Positions 15,041 through 23,418 of a DNA stretch of 28,804 nt are shown piece after piece (positions within the stretch are counted from its first letter, which is position 1; every line of letters starts with the position of its first letter). The translations under genes were made by a program, and so were the position numbers. The notes below the pieces were generated by a model. It did not search any database. It worked only from the letters and a program-made list of their open reading frames with translations, and was not told the origin of the DNA. The stretch is from an uncultured Eisenbergiella sp. (GTDB lineage: Bacteria > Bacillota > Clostridia > Lachnospirales > Lachnospiraceae). The stretch is from contig CAJUEL010000053.1 in assembly GCA_910585455.1 (NCBI GenBank), positions 1 through 28,804 on the forward strand. The letters are read 5' to 3'.

Positions 15041-16081
15041 ATGAAGGAAGAAACGGTGCGCCGGAAAAGAAAAATGTCCCGAAAAAAATGGTGCAGGGCG
15101 GTTTGCTTTGTCTGTCTTGCGGCAATCCTTTTATATATGGCGGACTGTGTTTTATGCGTGAAATCACCCCATGGTGTGGATCAGGTGAGGGCGCTGTATG
15201 TGCAGCCCTCAGACAGAGTCGATGTTCTTTTTCTGGGGAGCAGCCATGTGCACTGCAATGTGAATACGAAGCTTTTGTGGGACGAGTATGGAATTGCCGC
15301 TTATTTGTGCACGAGCGCGGAGCAGCCGCTGTGGAACAGCTATTATGATCTGGTGGACGCGTTAAAGACCCAGAAGCCAAAGCTGGTGGTGCTGGATATG
15401 TACAGTCCTGCCCATGTCTATGAAGACTTTCAGCCCAAATGGGTGGAGGAAAACCTGGACGGAATGCGTCCCTCGCTCAATAAATGGCGGGCGGTGGAAG
15501 CGAGTACACAGGAGAACCGGGCAGAATATTTATTTGGATTTTTGCGATACCATACCCGCTATGACAGGCTGAATGCAGAGGATTTCGAAAATTTTTTCTG
15601 GAACCGAAAGCAACGGCAAAAGTGGAAGGGCTATACGCTGCTTCAAAATCATGCGGAGCTGATCGAGCAGGATCTTTCCCATGTGACGCAGAGCATGCCG
15701 ATGACGGAAAAGTCACAGCTTTATTTTGATAAAATCCTCGCGCTGACCCAAAAGGAAGGAATTGCACTGGCGCTGGTGAGCGCGCCTTATCTGCCGGAGG
15801 AATCCGATCAGATGGTTTATCATGATATCGAGCGGCTGGCGCAGGAGAACAATATTTTATTTTTAAATTATAATACCACCGCAATGTACCGTGAGGCCGG
15901 CATAGACTTTTCCCTTGATTTTGCAGATCACACACATCTGAATGAAGAGGGGGGAAAAAAGTACACGCGCCATCTTGGCGGCTGGCTGAAGAATCACTAT
16001 GAGATCCCGGACCGCAGAGGACAAAAGGGATATACATCCTGGGAGGAGCAGGAAATCCGGATTGTCTCTCCGGAGGAGTAA
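15041..16081 (+). CDS. SGNH-hydrolase-like membrane protein, probable O-acetylation partner
   Basis: This 346-residue protein has a basic N-terminus, one membrane anchor at about 20-40, and an outer SGNH/DltD-like domain. Block I is VLFLGSSH (residues 63-69), with Ser68 the probable nucleophile, and block V is DHTHLNEEGG, with Asp296 and His299 in the DxxH arrangement. Such proteins work beside MBOAT transporters (AlgX/AlgJ, DltD and relatives) to complete transfer of acyl groups onto a surface polymer, so the preceding gene is its likely partner. ATG 15041 follows GAGGAGG at 15029-15035. The length fits the family. The gene may share the MBOAT transcript; no strong promoter is seen in the gap. 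Confidence 0.8.
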   Translation: MKEETVRRKRKMSRKKWCRAVCFVCLAAILLYMADCVLCVKSPHGVDQVRALYVQPSDRVDVLFLGSSHVHCNVNTKLLWDEYGIAAYLCTSAEQPLWNSYYDLVDALKTQKPKLVVLDMYSPAHVYEDFQPKWVEENLDGMRPSLNKWRAVEASTQENRAEYLFGFLRYHTRYDRLNAEDFENFFWNRKQRQKWKGYTLLQNHAELIEQDLSHVTQSMPMTEKSQLYFDKILALTQKEGIALALVSAPYLPEESDQMVYHDIERLAQENNILFLNYNTTAMYREAGIDFSLDFADHTHLNEEGGKKYTRHLGGWLKNHYEIPDRRGQKGYTSWEEQEIRIVSPEE

Positions 16082-16143
16082 AACCGACCCAGGAAGAGAA
16101 AGATTCTAAAGAAAAAATTAATTTTTCGGTTGGGGCAGCACGG

Positions 16144-16172
16144 TTGACTTATTATATTCCGTGTTGTATGAT
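16144..16172 (+). promoter_or_regulatory. sigma-A promoter of the four-repeat secreted protein
   Basis: TTGACT (16144-16149), a 17-nt spacer and TATGAT (16167-16172) match the consensus well. Because an ATG at 16161 lies inside this promoter, translation must start later, at 16233. The short dyad TCAGA-gcag-TCTGA at 16181-16194 sits close to the expected transcription start. Confidence 0.78.
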
Positions 16173-16232
16173 GGTAACGGTCAGAGCAGTCTGATTGGCG
16201 AAAACTGTGTGCGAATGAAGCGAGGTATCGTT

Positions 16233-17294
16233 ATGAAAAACAAAGGAATTATGAAAATATGTGCCGCGATCTGTCTGGCGCTGGGATTGGCGTTTGTAAT
16301 GCCGCCGGCCGGGGTCTGTGCGGCGGACATCATTGCGACGGTGGAAGGAACGGTTCTGGCAAAGACCACCTCGGAGCTGATCTATCTTTCTACCAGCGAC
16401 GGGGAAATGCAGATCAAGCTGGATAAGGAGACGGATACCAGTGAATGTAAGATTTTGCTCCCCAATACGAAAATCAGGGTGGCATTGACCTACGGTTCTG
16501 ATGCGTATCTGCATGCGGCAAAGCTTTACAGCGGTCCGAAGGAGATCGATGTCACGATTGACAAATCGGCGACGGCTACCGTGACGGGAACGCTCAGCGA
16601 TAAAACGAAGGACTCTACCCTGTATGTGAATACGCCGCAGGGTGAGATGCAGATCAAGCTGGATTCCACTACCGATATGAGCGGATGTAATATTCTGGTG
16701 ATCAATCAGACCTATACGATTGTCTGTGCCCGGGGTTCGGATGCGGTCATGCATGCGCTCAGCATTTCCGGCGGTGTGCTCGCGGCGCCCTCCGGTTCCT
16801 GGCTTACGCCCGCGCCGGCGGATGCGAACAGCGTTGTGACGCCAACCATGGCGATCACCGGAAAGATCAAGAGCAATTCAAAGGAAAGCCTGCTGATATT
16901 GTCCACCAACGACGGAGAGATGCAGTTCATCATTGACAGCAACACGGATACCAGACAGGGCATGGTGCTGACTCCTGATAACCAGGTGGCGGTCGCTTAT
17001 TACCGGGGATCGGATGCAGCCCTGCACGCGACCATGGTGGTCGGCGTCAAGACGGGCATTTCCACGGTGTCGATCAACCAGTCCGCAACGGCTACCGTGA
17101 CCGGTACGGTGGGGAAGAAATCCAATGAAGAGCTGCTTTATCTGAATACCCCTCAGGGCGAGATGCAGCTGAAGCTGGACGCGGTTAAGAGTGTGAGCGG
17201 CTGCAAAGCGCTGACGGAGGGCAGAAAGCTGACGGTGACCTGTGCCAGCGGTTCGGATCATTATATGCACGCGCTGGAAATCACCGCAGGCTGA
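16233..17294 (+). CDS. secreted protein made of four ~63-residue repeats
   Basis: I do not recognise this 353-residue protein. A signal peptide (about 1-30, ending V-C-A before Ala31) precedes four repeats at about 36-98, 116-178, 207-269 and 288-350. Each has the pattern V-x-G-T...L-Y-L-(S/N)T-xx-G-E-M-Q-x-x-x-D and ends GSD-xx-x-HA. Repeats 1 and 3 carry STSDGEMQ/STNDGEMQ, while 2 and 4 carry NTPQGEMQ and share a preceding (K/Q)SATATVTGT, so a two-repeat unit seems to have been duplicated (period about 171). A Pro/Ala-rich linker (about 183-205) separates the halves. ATG 16233 follows AAGCGAGG and lies downstream of a good promoter. There is no anchor or sorting signal, so release from the cell is likely. 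The role is unknown. Confidence 0.8.
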   Translation: MKNKGIMKICAAICLALGLAFVMPPAGVCAADIIATVEGTVLAKTTSELIYLSTSDGEMQIKLDKETDTSECKILLPNTKIRVALTYGSDAYLHAAKLYSGPKEIDVTIDKSATATVTGTLSDKTKDSTLYVNTPQGEMQIKLDSTTDMSGCNILVINQTYTIVCARGSDAVMHALSISGGVLAAPSGSWLTPAPADANSVVTPTMAITGKIKSNSKESLLILSTNDGEMQFIIDSNTDTRQGMVLTPDNQVAVAYYRGSDAALHATMVVGVKTGISTVSINQSATATVTGTVGKKSNEELLYLNTPQGEMQLKLDAVKSVSGCKALTEGRKLTVTCASGSDHYMHALEITAG

Positions 17295-17387
17295 TAGCTG
17301 TCGCCTGGTCAGGTATTAAAAATTATAATCATGAAGAAGAATCTCCTTGCATATAGTGTAACAGCACAGATGGAAGGGGATTTTTTT

Positions 17388-18881
17388 ATGGAAAACCTGC
17401 AGGGAGAAAGCTTGTATACACAAAATCTTTACCGCGACATACAGAAACGGACAGGCGGTGAAATATACATAGGAGTGGTCGGTCCCGTACGCACGGGAAA
17501 ATCCACGTTCATCAAGCGTTTTATGGATGTGGCAGTGCTCCCCTATATGGCAGAGGAATCAGAGAGGACGAGGGCGCAGGACGAATTGCCCCAGAGCGCG
17601 GGGGGAAAAACCATTACGACGACGGAACCCAAATTCATTCCCCAGGAAGCGGCAGCCTTAAAGCTGGGCGGGGATGTGAATGTGAAAATCCGCCTGGTGG
17701 ACTGTGTGGGCTTCATGGTGGAGGGCGCGGCAGGCCATATGGAGGAAGGGGCAGAGCGGATGGTGAAAACGCCCTGGTACGAGGCGGAAATCCCCTTCAC
17801 GCAGGCGGCGGAGATCGGGACCCGTAAGGTCATCACGGATCATTCCACCATCGGCATTGTGGTGACCACGGACGGCAGCATCGGCGAGCTTCCCCGGGAG
17901 AGCTACGAAGAGGCGGAGGAAAAGACGATCGGGGAATTGAAAAAGCTGCGAAAGCCTTTTCTGGTTTTGGTCAATTCCTCCAGACCCTACGGACAGGACG
18001 CCCAGCAGACAGCGCAGGGCCTGCAGGAAAAGTATGGCGTTTCCGCGCTTCCGGTAAATTGTGCGCAGCTTACGGAAGAGGATATCCGTCACATTATGGA
18101 AAAGGTGCTTTATGAGTTCCCGGTCACGACAGTGGAATTTTACATGCCCAAATGGGTGGAAATGCTGCCGGCAGGGCACAGAATGAAAGCGGATATGATC
18201 GCGCGCATCCGGGAGCTGATGGGAAAAATCAACACGATCCGGGATGTGGCAGAGCAGCCGGTGTGCCTGTCGGGGGACTATATCCGGCGCTGTATGGTGG
18301 AGAGCATCAACATGGCGGACGGCTGCATCCGTATTCTTTTGGATATGGATGATAAATATTATTATGAAATGCTCAGCGAGATGGTGGGAGAGGTCATCGG
18401 CAGCGAATACGAGCTGATGGATATTCTGAAAAATATGGCGCAGATGAAGCGGGAATATTCCAGAGTATTATCCGCCATGCAGGCGGTGCGTTCCAAGGGC
18501 TATGGCGTGGTGATGCCTCAGAGAAACGAAATCAGGCTGGAGCGCCCCGAGGTGATCCGTCACGGCAATAAGTACGGCGTGAAGATCAAGGCGGAAAGTC
18601 CTTCCCTGCATTTCATCCGGGCAAACGTGGTGACGGAGATCGCCCCCATCGTGGGGACGGAACAGCAGGCGAAGGATCTGATCGGCTATATCGATGAAAA
18701 CGGCAGGGACGAAGGCATCTGGGAAACGAATATTTTCGGAAAGACGGTGGAGCAGCTCGTCAATGACGGCATCCGGACCAAGATTTCCATGATCGGGGAT
18801 GAAAGCCAGGTGAAGCTGCAGGATACCATGCAGAAAATCGTGAATGATTCCACCGGCGGGATGGTTTGTATTATTATCTGA
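17388..18881 (+). CDS. spoIVA: stage IV sporulation protein A (spore-coat ATPase)
   Basis: SpoIVA is the ATPase that polymerises on the forespore surface and anchors the coat. In this 497-residue protein the P-loop GPVRTGKST is at residues 32-40, followed by the family-specific AQDELPQSAGGKTITTTEPKF segment (given here by position 62-83) and DCVGFMVEGAAGHMEEG. Middle and C-terminal domains are full length, ending in the hydrophobic GGMVCIII. I chose ATG 17388, behind AAGGGGA, since Bacillus SpoIVA also starts about 12-20 residues before the RTGG segment; the upstream open frame lacks similarity. Upstream, TCATGAA and CATATAGT about 14 nt apart could be a sigma-E promoter, but this is uncertain. 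It shows that the organism forms spores. Confidence 0.96.
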   Translation: MENLQGESLYTQNLYRDIQKRTGGEIYIGVVGPVRTGKSTFIKRFMDVAVLPYMAEESERTRAQDELPQSAGGKTITTTEPKFIPQEAAALKLGGDVNVKIRLVDCVGFMVEGAAGHMEEGAERMVKTPWYEAEIPFTQAAEIGTRKVITDHSTIGIVVTTDGSIGELPRESYEEAEEKTIGELKKLRKPFLVLVNSSRPYGQDAQQTAQGLQEKYGVSALPVNCAQLTEEDIRHIMEKVLYEFPVTTVEFYMPKWVEMLPAGHRMKADMIARIRELMGKINTIRDVAEQPVCLSGDYIRRCMVESINMADGCIRILLDMDDKYYYEMLSEMVGEVIGSEYELMDILKNMAQMKREYSRVLSAMQAVRSKGYGVVMPQRNEIRLERPEVIRHGNKYGVKIKAESPSLHFIRANVVTEIAPIVGTEQQAKDLIGYIDENGRDEGIWETNIFGKTVEQLVNDGIRTKISMIGDESQVKLQDTMQKIVNDSTGGMVCIII

Positions 18882-18898
18882 TTTTTTTTAGATAGTAG

Positions 18899-18927
18899 TT
18901 GCAAATGGAAAGAATTCCATGTATACT
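18899..18927 (+). promoter_or_regulatory. sigma-A promoter of the MATE gene with an internal dyad
   Basis: TTGCAA (18899-18904), 17 nt and TATACT (18922-18927) form a good promoter. The spacer is filled by an inverted repeat, ATGGAA-AGAA-TTCCAT (18905-18920), well placed for a repressor or a MerR-like activator. A further stem, GCGGGCAC/GTGTCCGC, lies in the leader near 18942-18960. Confidence 0.7.
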
Positions 18928-18998
18928 GTTACATACGCGCAGGCGGGCACAGGGTGTCCGCTGAAATACATTTTTATGAAATAATATAGGAGAGCTGT

Positions 18999-20378
18999 AT
19001 GAATTTACTGAAGAAACTGTTCGCACCGACAGACATGACAGAAGGTGCGCCCTGGAAAAAAATCACACTGTTTGCAATACCGATGCTCATCGGCAATATC
19101 GCACAGCAGCTTTACAATACGGTGGATTCCATCGTGGTTGGGAAATATGTGGGAGACAATGCGCTGGCGGCGGTGGGCAGCGCGGGACCGGTGTTGAATC
19201 TGCTGTTGGTGTTGTTTATCGGCATTTCCGTGGGAGCGAGCATCATGGTATCCCAGTATTTTGGGGCAAAGCAGCCGGAGCAGCTTGCCGGGACCATCGG
19301 AACCTGCATTACGCTGACCGCTATTTCCTCACTCATCATCATGGTAGTAGGACCGCTGGTGACAGCGCCGCTGTTGCGGCTTTTGAACACGCCGGAAAGC
19401 ATCTTCGGCTGGTGTTCCTCTTATCTGAATATTCTGTTCATCGGTGTGGCGGGCATGGCCTATTACAATATTTTGAGCGGCGCTCTGCGGGGACTTGGGG
19501 ATTCCGTATCGGCTCTGCTGTATCTGCTGGTCTCCACCGTATTAAACATCGTCCTGGACGTCGTTTTTGTGGCGACGTTCGATATGGGTGTGGCGGGCGT
19601 AGCGCTGGCGACGGCAATCGCGCAGGCAATTTCTTCCATTTTATGTTTATGGAAGCTTTTACATATGAAAGAAATCTTTGAAATGCATAAAAAGGATCTG
19701 GTTCCCGTAAAGAAGCATACGACGGATATGATCCGTCTGGGACTTCCCTCCGGCGTGACGCAGGCGATTTTCTCCCTGGCGATGATCATTGTGCAATCGC
19801 TGACAAACAGCTTCGGCGAGATGTTTATTGCGGCGAGCGTGATCGTCATGCGTGTGGATGGATTTGCCATGATGCCGAACTTTTCCTTTGGAACGGCGAT
19901 GACGACCTATGCGGGACAGAATGTGGGCGCGCGCAAATATGACCGCGTGGACAGCGGCGCGAAGCAGGGGACGCTGATCGCCGTGGCGGTATCCGCCGTC
20001 ATTACCGGAGGTATTCTGCTTTTTGGCAAATATCTGATGCACATTTTTACCAATACCGATGAGCTTGTGGAGCTGAGCATGCATTTGATGTGGATTCTGG
20101 CGGTGGGTTATATCGCGATGGCGGTGACCCAGAGCCTGTCCGGCGTGATGCGTGGAGCCGGCGATACGATGACTCCCATGTGGATTTCCCTGATCACGAC
20201 GGTATGCATCCGTGTGCCGATCGCTTACGGAATTTCCTGGCTGACGATAACGCCCGAGCTGCCCCATGGTAACAGCGACTGTATCTATATTTCGCTGCTG
20301 GCATCCTGGCTGCTTGGCGCGGCGGTGACATGGTTATTTTACCGGAAGGGAAAGTGGAAAGAAAAAGGATTGGGATGA
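18999..20378 (+). CDS. MATE-family multidrug/organic-cation exporter
   Basis: This 459-residue protein has twelve hydrophobic segments in two similar halves, the MATE transporter layout, and exports organic cations or other small molecules with Na+ or H+ counterflow. Family features are PMLIGNIAQQLYNTVDSIVVGKYVG (starting near residue 28), GALRGLGDSVSALL in the first half, and its counterpart GVMRGAGDTMTPMW in the second. ATG 18999 has TAGGAG upstream. It is a single-gene unit with its own promoter and a strong terminator. A substrate cannot be given from the sequence, and relatives are very common in Lachnospiraceae. A dyad within the promoter suggests regulation. Confidence 0.94.
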   Translation: MNLLKKLFAPTDMTEGAPWKKITLFAIPMLIGNIAQQLYNTVDSIVVGKYVGDNALAAVGSAGPVLNLLLVLFIGISVGASIMVSQYFGAKQPEQLAGTIGTCITLTAISSLIIMVVGPLVTAPLLRLLNTPESIFGWCSSYLNILFIGVAGMAYYNILSGALRGLGDSVSALLYLLVSTVLNIVLDVVFVATFDMGVAGVALATAIAQAISSILCLWKLLHMKEIFEMHKKDLVPVKKHTTDMIRLGLPSGVTQAIFSLAMIIVQSLTNSFGEMFIAASVIVMRVDGFAMMPNFSFGTAMTTYAGQNVGARKYDRVDSGAKQGTLIAVAVSAVITGGILLFGKYLMHIFTNTDELVELSMHLMWILAVGYIAMAVTQSLSGVMRGAGDTMTPMWISLITTVCIRVPIAYGISWLTITPELPHGNSDCIYISLLASWLLGAAVTWLFYRKGKWKEKGLG

Positions 20379-20401
20379 GAAAGCTGGATTCAGAATAAAA
20401 G

Positions 20402-20426
20402 TGAGCCGCCATTTTTGGGCGGCTCA
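20402..20426. terminator. bidirectional terminator between the MATE and VanW genes
   Basis: TGAGCCGCC (20402-20410) and GGCGGCTCA (20418-20426) form a perfect 9-bp GC-rich stem. The plus-strand tail is TTTCAG and the minus-strand tail CTTTTATTC. It lies between the converging genes ending at 20378 and 20465. Confidence 0.85.
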
Positions 20427-20464
20427 TTTCAGTACTGTTACGGCATCTGCCATAAGGTGTTGTC

Positions 20465-21649
20465 TTATTCTCCGGATTCCCGATAGGGCTTGTATCTGGA
20501 GGTGGCGACGAAGGTGGTCTTTACCTCTTTTCCGTCCTGGTAGGCGGTCAGGTAGGATTTGGACGAGAGAGCGTCGAGCTGCTTCGCCCAGAGCTTCCAG
20601 GAGCGGCCGTTGAGCTCGCTTTTGAGAACGAGGACATTTACGGTCAGCTTTTTGTTGGAGGTGGTCGCCTGTAAAATGACCGGAGTGCCGTAATCATTGC
20701 GGAATTTTAAATCCTTGGAGCCCGCGGCGATTGCGGCATCCAGTCCATGGTCGAGATAGGTGACGGGCATGCTGTGCGGATAGCGCTGTGTGACGGTGAG
20801 CCCGGCATTCATGACCGCGTTATAAAGGGTGGAGGATACCTGGCAGACGCCGCCGCCCATACCGTTGGTGTGGACGCCGTTGATATAGACGCCTGCGGAC
20901 TTATAGCCGTTGGCGGCGGTGCGGGGCAGAAAGGCGTCGCTGACGGATATGGTCTGTCCCGGCATGACCACCAGATTGTGGATATGGGATGCGGCAACCG
21001 CGATATTGGAGCTGCGGTTTGCGCCGCTGGTGGCGTAGCTGGTGGTGCAGGTTCCGGCACGGACGAAATCCGGGCTGACGGAAATATCCTGGCTGTCCGA
21101 AACCGGGGTGAGATATTCGGCGGATAATTCCAGGCTGATATCTCCGGGGGTCTGGGTAAGCTGCATGGCAGAAATCGTATCCGCCAGCCACTGTGCCATT
21201 TCCGGCTTCGCCTCATAGTGAAGCTGTCCGTTCTGATGGATGTAGCTGCCGTTTCCGTTATCGTAAAGAGGGGCGTTTTCCTGAGCGGTCAATGCAGTAA
21301 GCTGGGCATTGATGGAGGAAAAGTAGGAGTCAAAAACCGCATTGCTCTTAAAGCGCAGTCCTATTTGTCCGTTTTCATTGCTCAGACGCACCGGAATGTC
21401 CGCAAAAGCATCCATGCCGGTGACCCAGGCATTGCCCTGATACGTGATGGTGACCTTTTTGGTCAGCCATGCCGGGTCCAGATAGCGGAAATCTCCAAAA
21501 ACCGTATCATAAGTGAGGTCCGGAAGGGGCTGTGGATTCCAGCCGGCGGCCTTTGCCTGCAAGGGCGCAAACAGCGGGAGCATGCAAAGGAACGCGGCTA
21601 AGATCAGGCGCCGGGTCCGGACAGGTATTCTTTTGATGAACTGTATCAT
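20465..21649 (-). CDS. exported VanW-family protein
   Basis: This 394-residue protein has a signal peptide (about 1-36, ending AKA-A) and a VanW domain in the second half, seen in NRSSNIAVAASHIHNLVVMPGQ..., GVYINGVHTNGMGGGVCQVSSTLYNAV and RYPHSMPVTYLDHGLDAAI at about 210-300. The N-terminal half (about 40-200) fits the extra domain often found before VanW. VanW proteins are found in vancomycin clusters but also very widely in Clostridia, and their role, probably at the cell wall, is unproven; there are no other van genes here. I chose ATG 21649, since GGGAGGAAT lies just before it; an alternative TTG five codons earlier falls on that site. An extended -10 (TGCTAAGAT) lies upstream at about 21677-21685. 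Confidence 0.9.
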   Translation of the reverse strand: MIQFIKRIPVRTRRLILAAFLCMLPLFAPLQAKAAGWNPQPLPDLTYDTVFGDFRYLDPAWLTKKVTITYQGNAWVTGMDAFADIPVRLSNENGQIGLRFKSNAVFDSYFSSINAQLTALTAQENAPLYDNGNGSYIHQNGQLHYEAKPEMAQWLADTISAMQLTQTPGDISLELSAEYLTPVSDSQDISVSPDFVRAGTCTTSYATSGANRSSNIAVAASHIHNLVVMPGQTISVSDAFLPRTAANGYKSAGVYINGVHTNGMGGGVCQVSSTLYNAVMNAGLTVTQRYPHSMPVTYLDHGLDAAIAAGSKDLKFRNDYGTPVILQATTSNKKLTVNVLVLKSELNGRSWKLWAKQLDALSSKSYLTAYQDGKEVKTTFVATSRYKPYRESGE

Positions 21650-21747
21650 ATTGATTCCTCCCAAAACAGAATAGTACTATCTTAGCACAGGAAACGGGAA
21701 AAATCTATAAGATATTGAAAAAAGGGCTTTTCCTGTTCGTTTTTTTG

Positions 21748-21756
21748 TGGTATACT
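21748..21756 (+). promoter_or_regulatory. extended -10 promoter of the SCIFF operon
   Basis: TGG-TATACT (21748-21756) is an extended -10 element about 32 nt before the SCIFF precursor. No good -35 is visible, which is usual for extended -10 promoters. It diverges from the VanW promoter. Confidence 0.55.
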
Positions 21757-21787
21757 GATTTGAGCTAACAGCAAGGAGGATGAAAAG

Positions 21788-21931
21788 ATGAAGCATATCA
21801 AAACCTTAACGACAAGAGATATGAAAGAATCCATGAAGAAGGGCGGATGCGGCGAGTGCCAGACATCCTGCCAGTCCGCGTGCAAGACATCCTGCACCGT
21901 GGGCAACCAGAGCTGCGAGAAGGCGAAATAA
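21788..21931 (+). CDS. scfA: SCIFF precursor peptide (six cysteines in forty-five residues)
   Basis: This 47-residue peptide is the ribosomal precursor of a thioether-bridged RiPP. Its six cysteines are at 21, 24, 28, 32, 36 and 43, spaced as in the SCIFF family, after a leader MKHIKTLTTRDMKESMKKGG that the maturase recognises. The maturase joins each Cys sulfur to a nearby residue to make thioether links. ATG 21788 is supported by AAGGAGGA at 21773-21780; the ATG at 21780 gives a stop after three codons. The maturase gene starts 81 nt downstream. SCIFF peptides are nearly universal in Clostridia, but their function is still not settled, which makes this conserved gene interesting. Confidence 0.96.
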   Translation: MKHIKTLTTRDMKESMKKGGCGECQTSCQSACKTSCTVGNQSCEKAK

Positions 21932-21956
21932 ATAGCTTTGCAGGAATAAAGCAGAG

Positions 21957-21986
21957 ATAATCGAGTAGGGTGACCTACTCGATTAT
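21957..21986 (+). other. 13-bp hairpin with GTGA loop between SCIFF precursor and maturase
   Basis: ATAATCGAGTAGG (21957-21969) and its exact complement (21974-21986) enclose a GTGA tetraloop of the stable GNRA type. There is no T-run after it, so it is not a standard terminator. It may protect the 3' end of the precursor mRNA, or set a lower dose of the maturase, whose GTG start lies 27 nt further on. Confidence 0.8.
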
Positions 21987-22012
21987 ACTGTATGGAGAGG
22001 AAAAGGAAATAC

Positions 22013-23404
22013 GTGATACATCAATATAAAAACAATGGTTATAATATCGTGATGGATGTCAACAGCGGTTCCATCCATGTGGTAGACGATGTGGTTTATG
22101 AACTGATTCCCCTTGCGGAGAGGCTTGTGGAGCAGGGAACAGAGGATGCAGATGCCCTTTGCAGAGCCGCACAGGAGGAAGGAAAGCTATCCTGTCCGGC
22201 AGAGGAATTGAAAGAAGCGGCAGAAGAGGTCCTTGCGCTCTATCGGGAGGGCAGCCTTTTTACAAAGGATATTTATGAGGGTTACATAGGCGATTTTAAA
22301 AAGAGACAGACCGTGGTGAAGGCATTGTGCCTGCATATTGCCCATGACTGTAATCTTGCCTGTCAGTATTGCTTTGCGGAGGAAGGGGAATACCATGGAC
22401 GCAGGGCGCTGATGAGCTTTGAGGTGGGAAAGAAGGCGCTGGATTTTCTGGTCGCCCATTCGGGAAACCGGGTCAATCTGGAGGTGGATTTTTTCGGCGG
22501 GGAACCGTTGATGAACTGGCAGGTGGTCAAGGATCTGGTCGCCTATGGCAGAAGCCTGGAGGAGCCCTTTCATAAGAAATTCCGCTTCACGCTGACGACC
22601 AACGGCGTGCTTTTGGATGACGAAGTGCTGGAATTTGCCAACCGGGAAATGTCCAATCTGGTTTTGAGCATCGACGGGCGCAGAGAAGTGCATGACAGGA
22701 TGCGGCCCTTCCGGGGCGGGCAGGGCAGCTATGATCTGATTGTGCCGAAGTTTTTAAAAGCGGCAAAGAGCCGCAATCAGATGAATTATTACGTGCGCGG
22801 CACCTTTACCCGGAATAATCTGGATTTTTCAAAGGACGTTGCGCATCTGGCGGATCTGGGCTTTGAGCAGATTTCCGTGGAGCCGGTGGTGGCGGATCCG
22901 AAGGAGCCCTATGCGCTCAGGGAGGAAGATGTTCCGAAGCTTTTGGAGGAATACGATAAGCTCGCCGCAGACCTGCTTAAAAGACACAGAGAGGGAAAGG
23001 GCGTCAACTTCTTCCATTTCATGATTGATTTACAGGGCGGTCCCTGCGTGGCAAAGCGGCTGTCCGGCTGCGGATCGGGGACGGAATATCTGGCGGTGAC
23101 ACCCTGGGGGGATCTGTATCCCTGCCATCAGTTTGTGGGCAATGAGAAGTTTCTCTTAGGCAATGTGGAAGAGGGCATTGTGCGGTCAGACCTGGTGGAT
23201 GAATTCAAATGCTGTAATGTCTACGCGAAGGAAAAGTGCAGAAACTGTTTCGCGAAATTTTACTGCAGCGGCGGCTGTGCGGCGAATTCCTACAACTGTC
23301 ATGGCAATATCAACGATGCCTATGATCTGGGCTGCGAGCTGGAAAAGAAGCGCGTGGAATGCGCGATCATGATAAAAGCGGCACTGGCCGATGAAGAAGA
23401 ATAA
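22013..23404 (+). CDS. scfB: SCIFF radical-SAM maturase (thioether-forming)
   Basis: This 463-residue radical-SAM enzyme makes thioether crosslinks in the SCIFF peptide. The N-terminal part (about 1-95) is the peptide-recognition region. The 4Fe-4S cluster motif CX3CX2C is at Cys113, Cys117 and Cys120, followed by FFGGEPL near 159-165. The C-terminal SPASM domain has many cysteines, among them CxGGC in FYCSGGCAANSYNC near 420, for auxiliary clusters. I chose GTG 22013 rather than ATG 21992: the GTG has AAGGA at good spacing, the ATG has no site and follows a hairpin, and family members start M(I/V)HQYKxNGYNIV. It lies 14 nt before secDF, so the peptide may be made alongside secretion functions. 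Confidence 0.95.
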   Translation: MIHQYKNNGYNIVMDVNSGSIHVVDDVVYELIPLAERLVEQGTEDADALCRAAQEEGKLSCPAEELKEAAEEVLALYREGSLFTKDIYEGYIGDFKKRQTVVKALCLHIAHDCNLACQYCFAEEGEYHGRRALMSFEVGKKALDFLVAHSGNRVNLEVDFFGGEPLMNWQVVKDLVAYGRSLEEPFHKKFRFTLTTNGVLLDDEVLEFANREMSNLVLSIDGRREVHDRMRPFRGGQGSYDLIVPKFLKAAKSRNQMNYYVRGTFTRNNLDFSKDVAHLADLGFEQISVEPVVADPKEPYALREEDVPKLLEEYDKLAADLLKRHREGKGVNFFHFMIDLQGGPCVAKRLSGCGSGTEYLAVTPWGDLYPCHQFVGNEKFLLGNVEEGIVRSDLVDEFKCCNVYAKEKCRNCFAKFYCSGGCAANSYNCHGNINDAYDLGCELEKKRVECAIMIKAALADEEE

Positions 23405-23418
23405 GGAGAAATGCGAAA

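Noticed and set aside
20465..21649. Calling the VanW gene part of a vancomycin resistance cluster
   Set aside because: No vanA/H/X/S/R genes are present; stand-alone VanW proteins are common in Clostridia.
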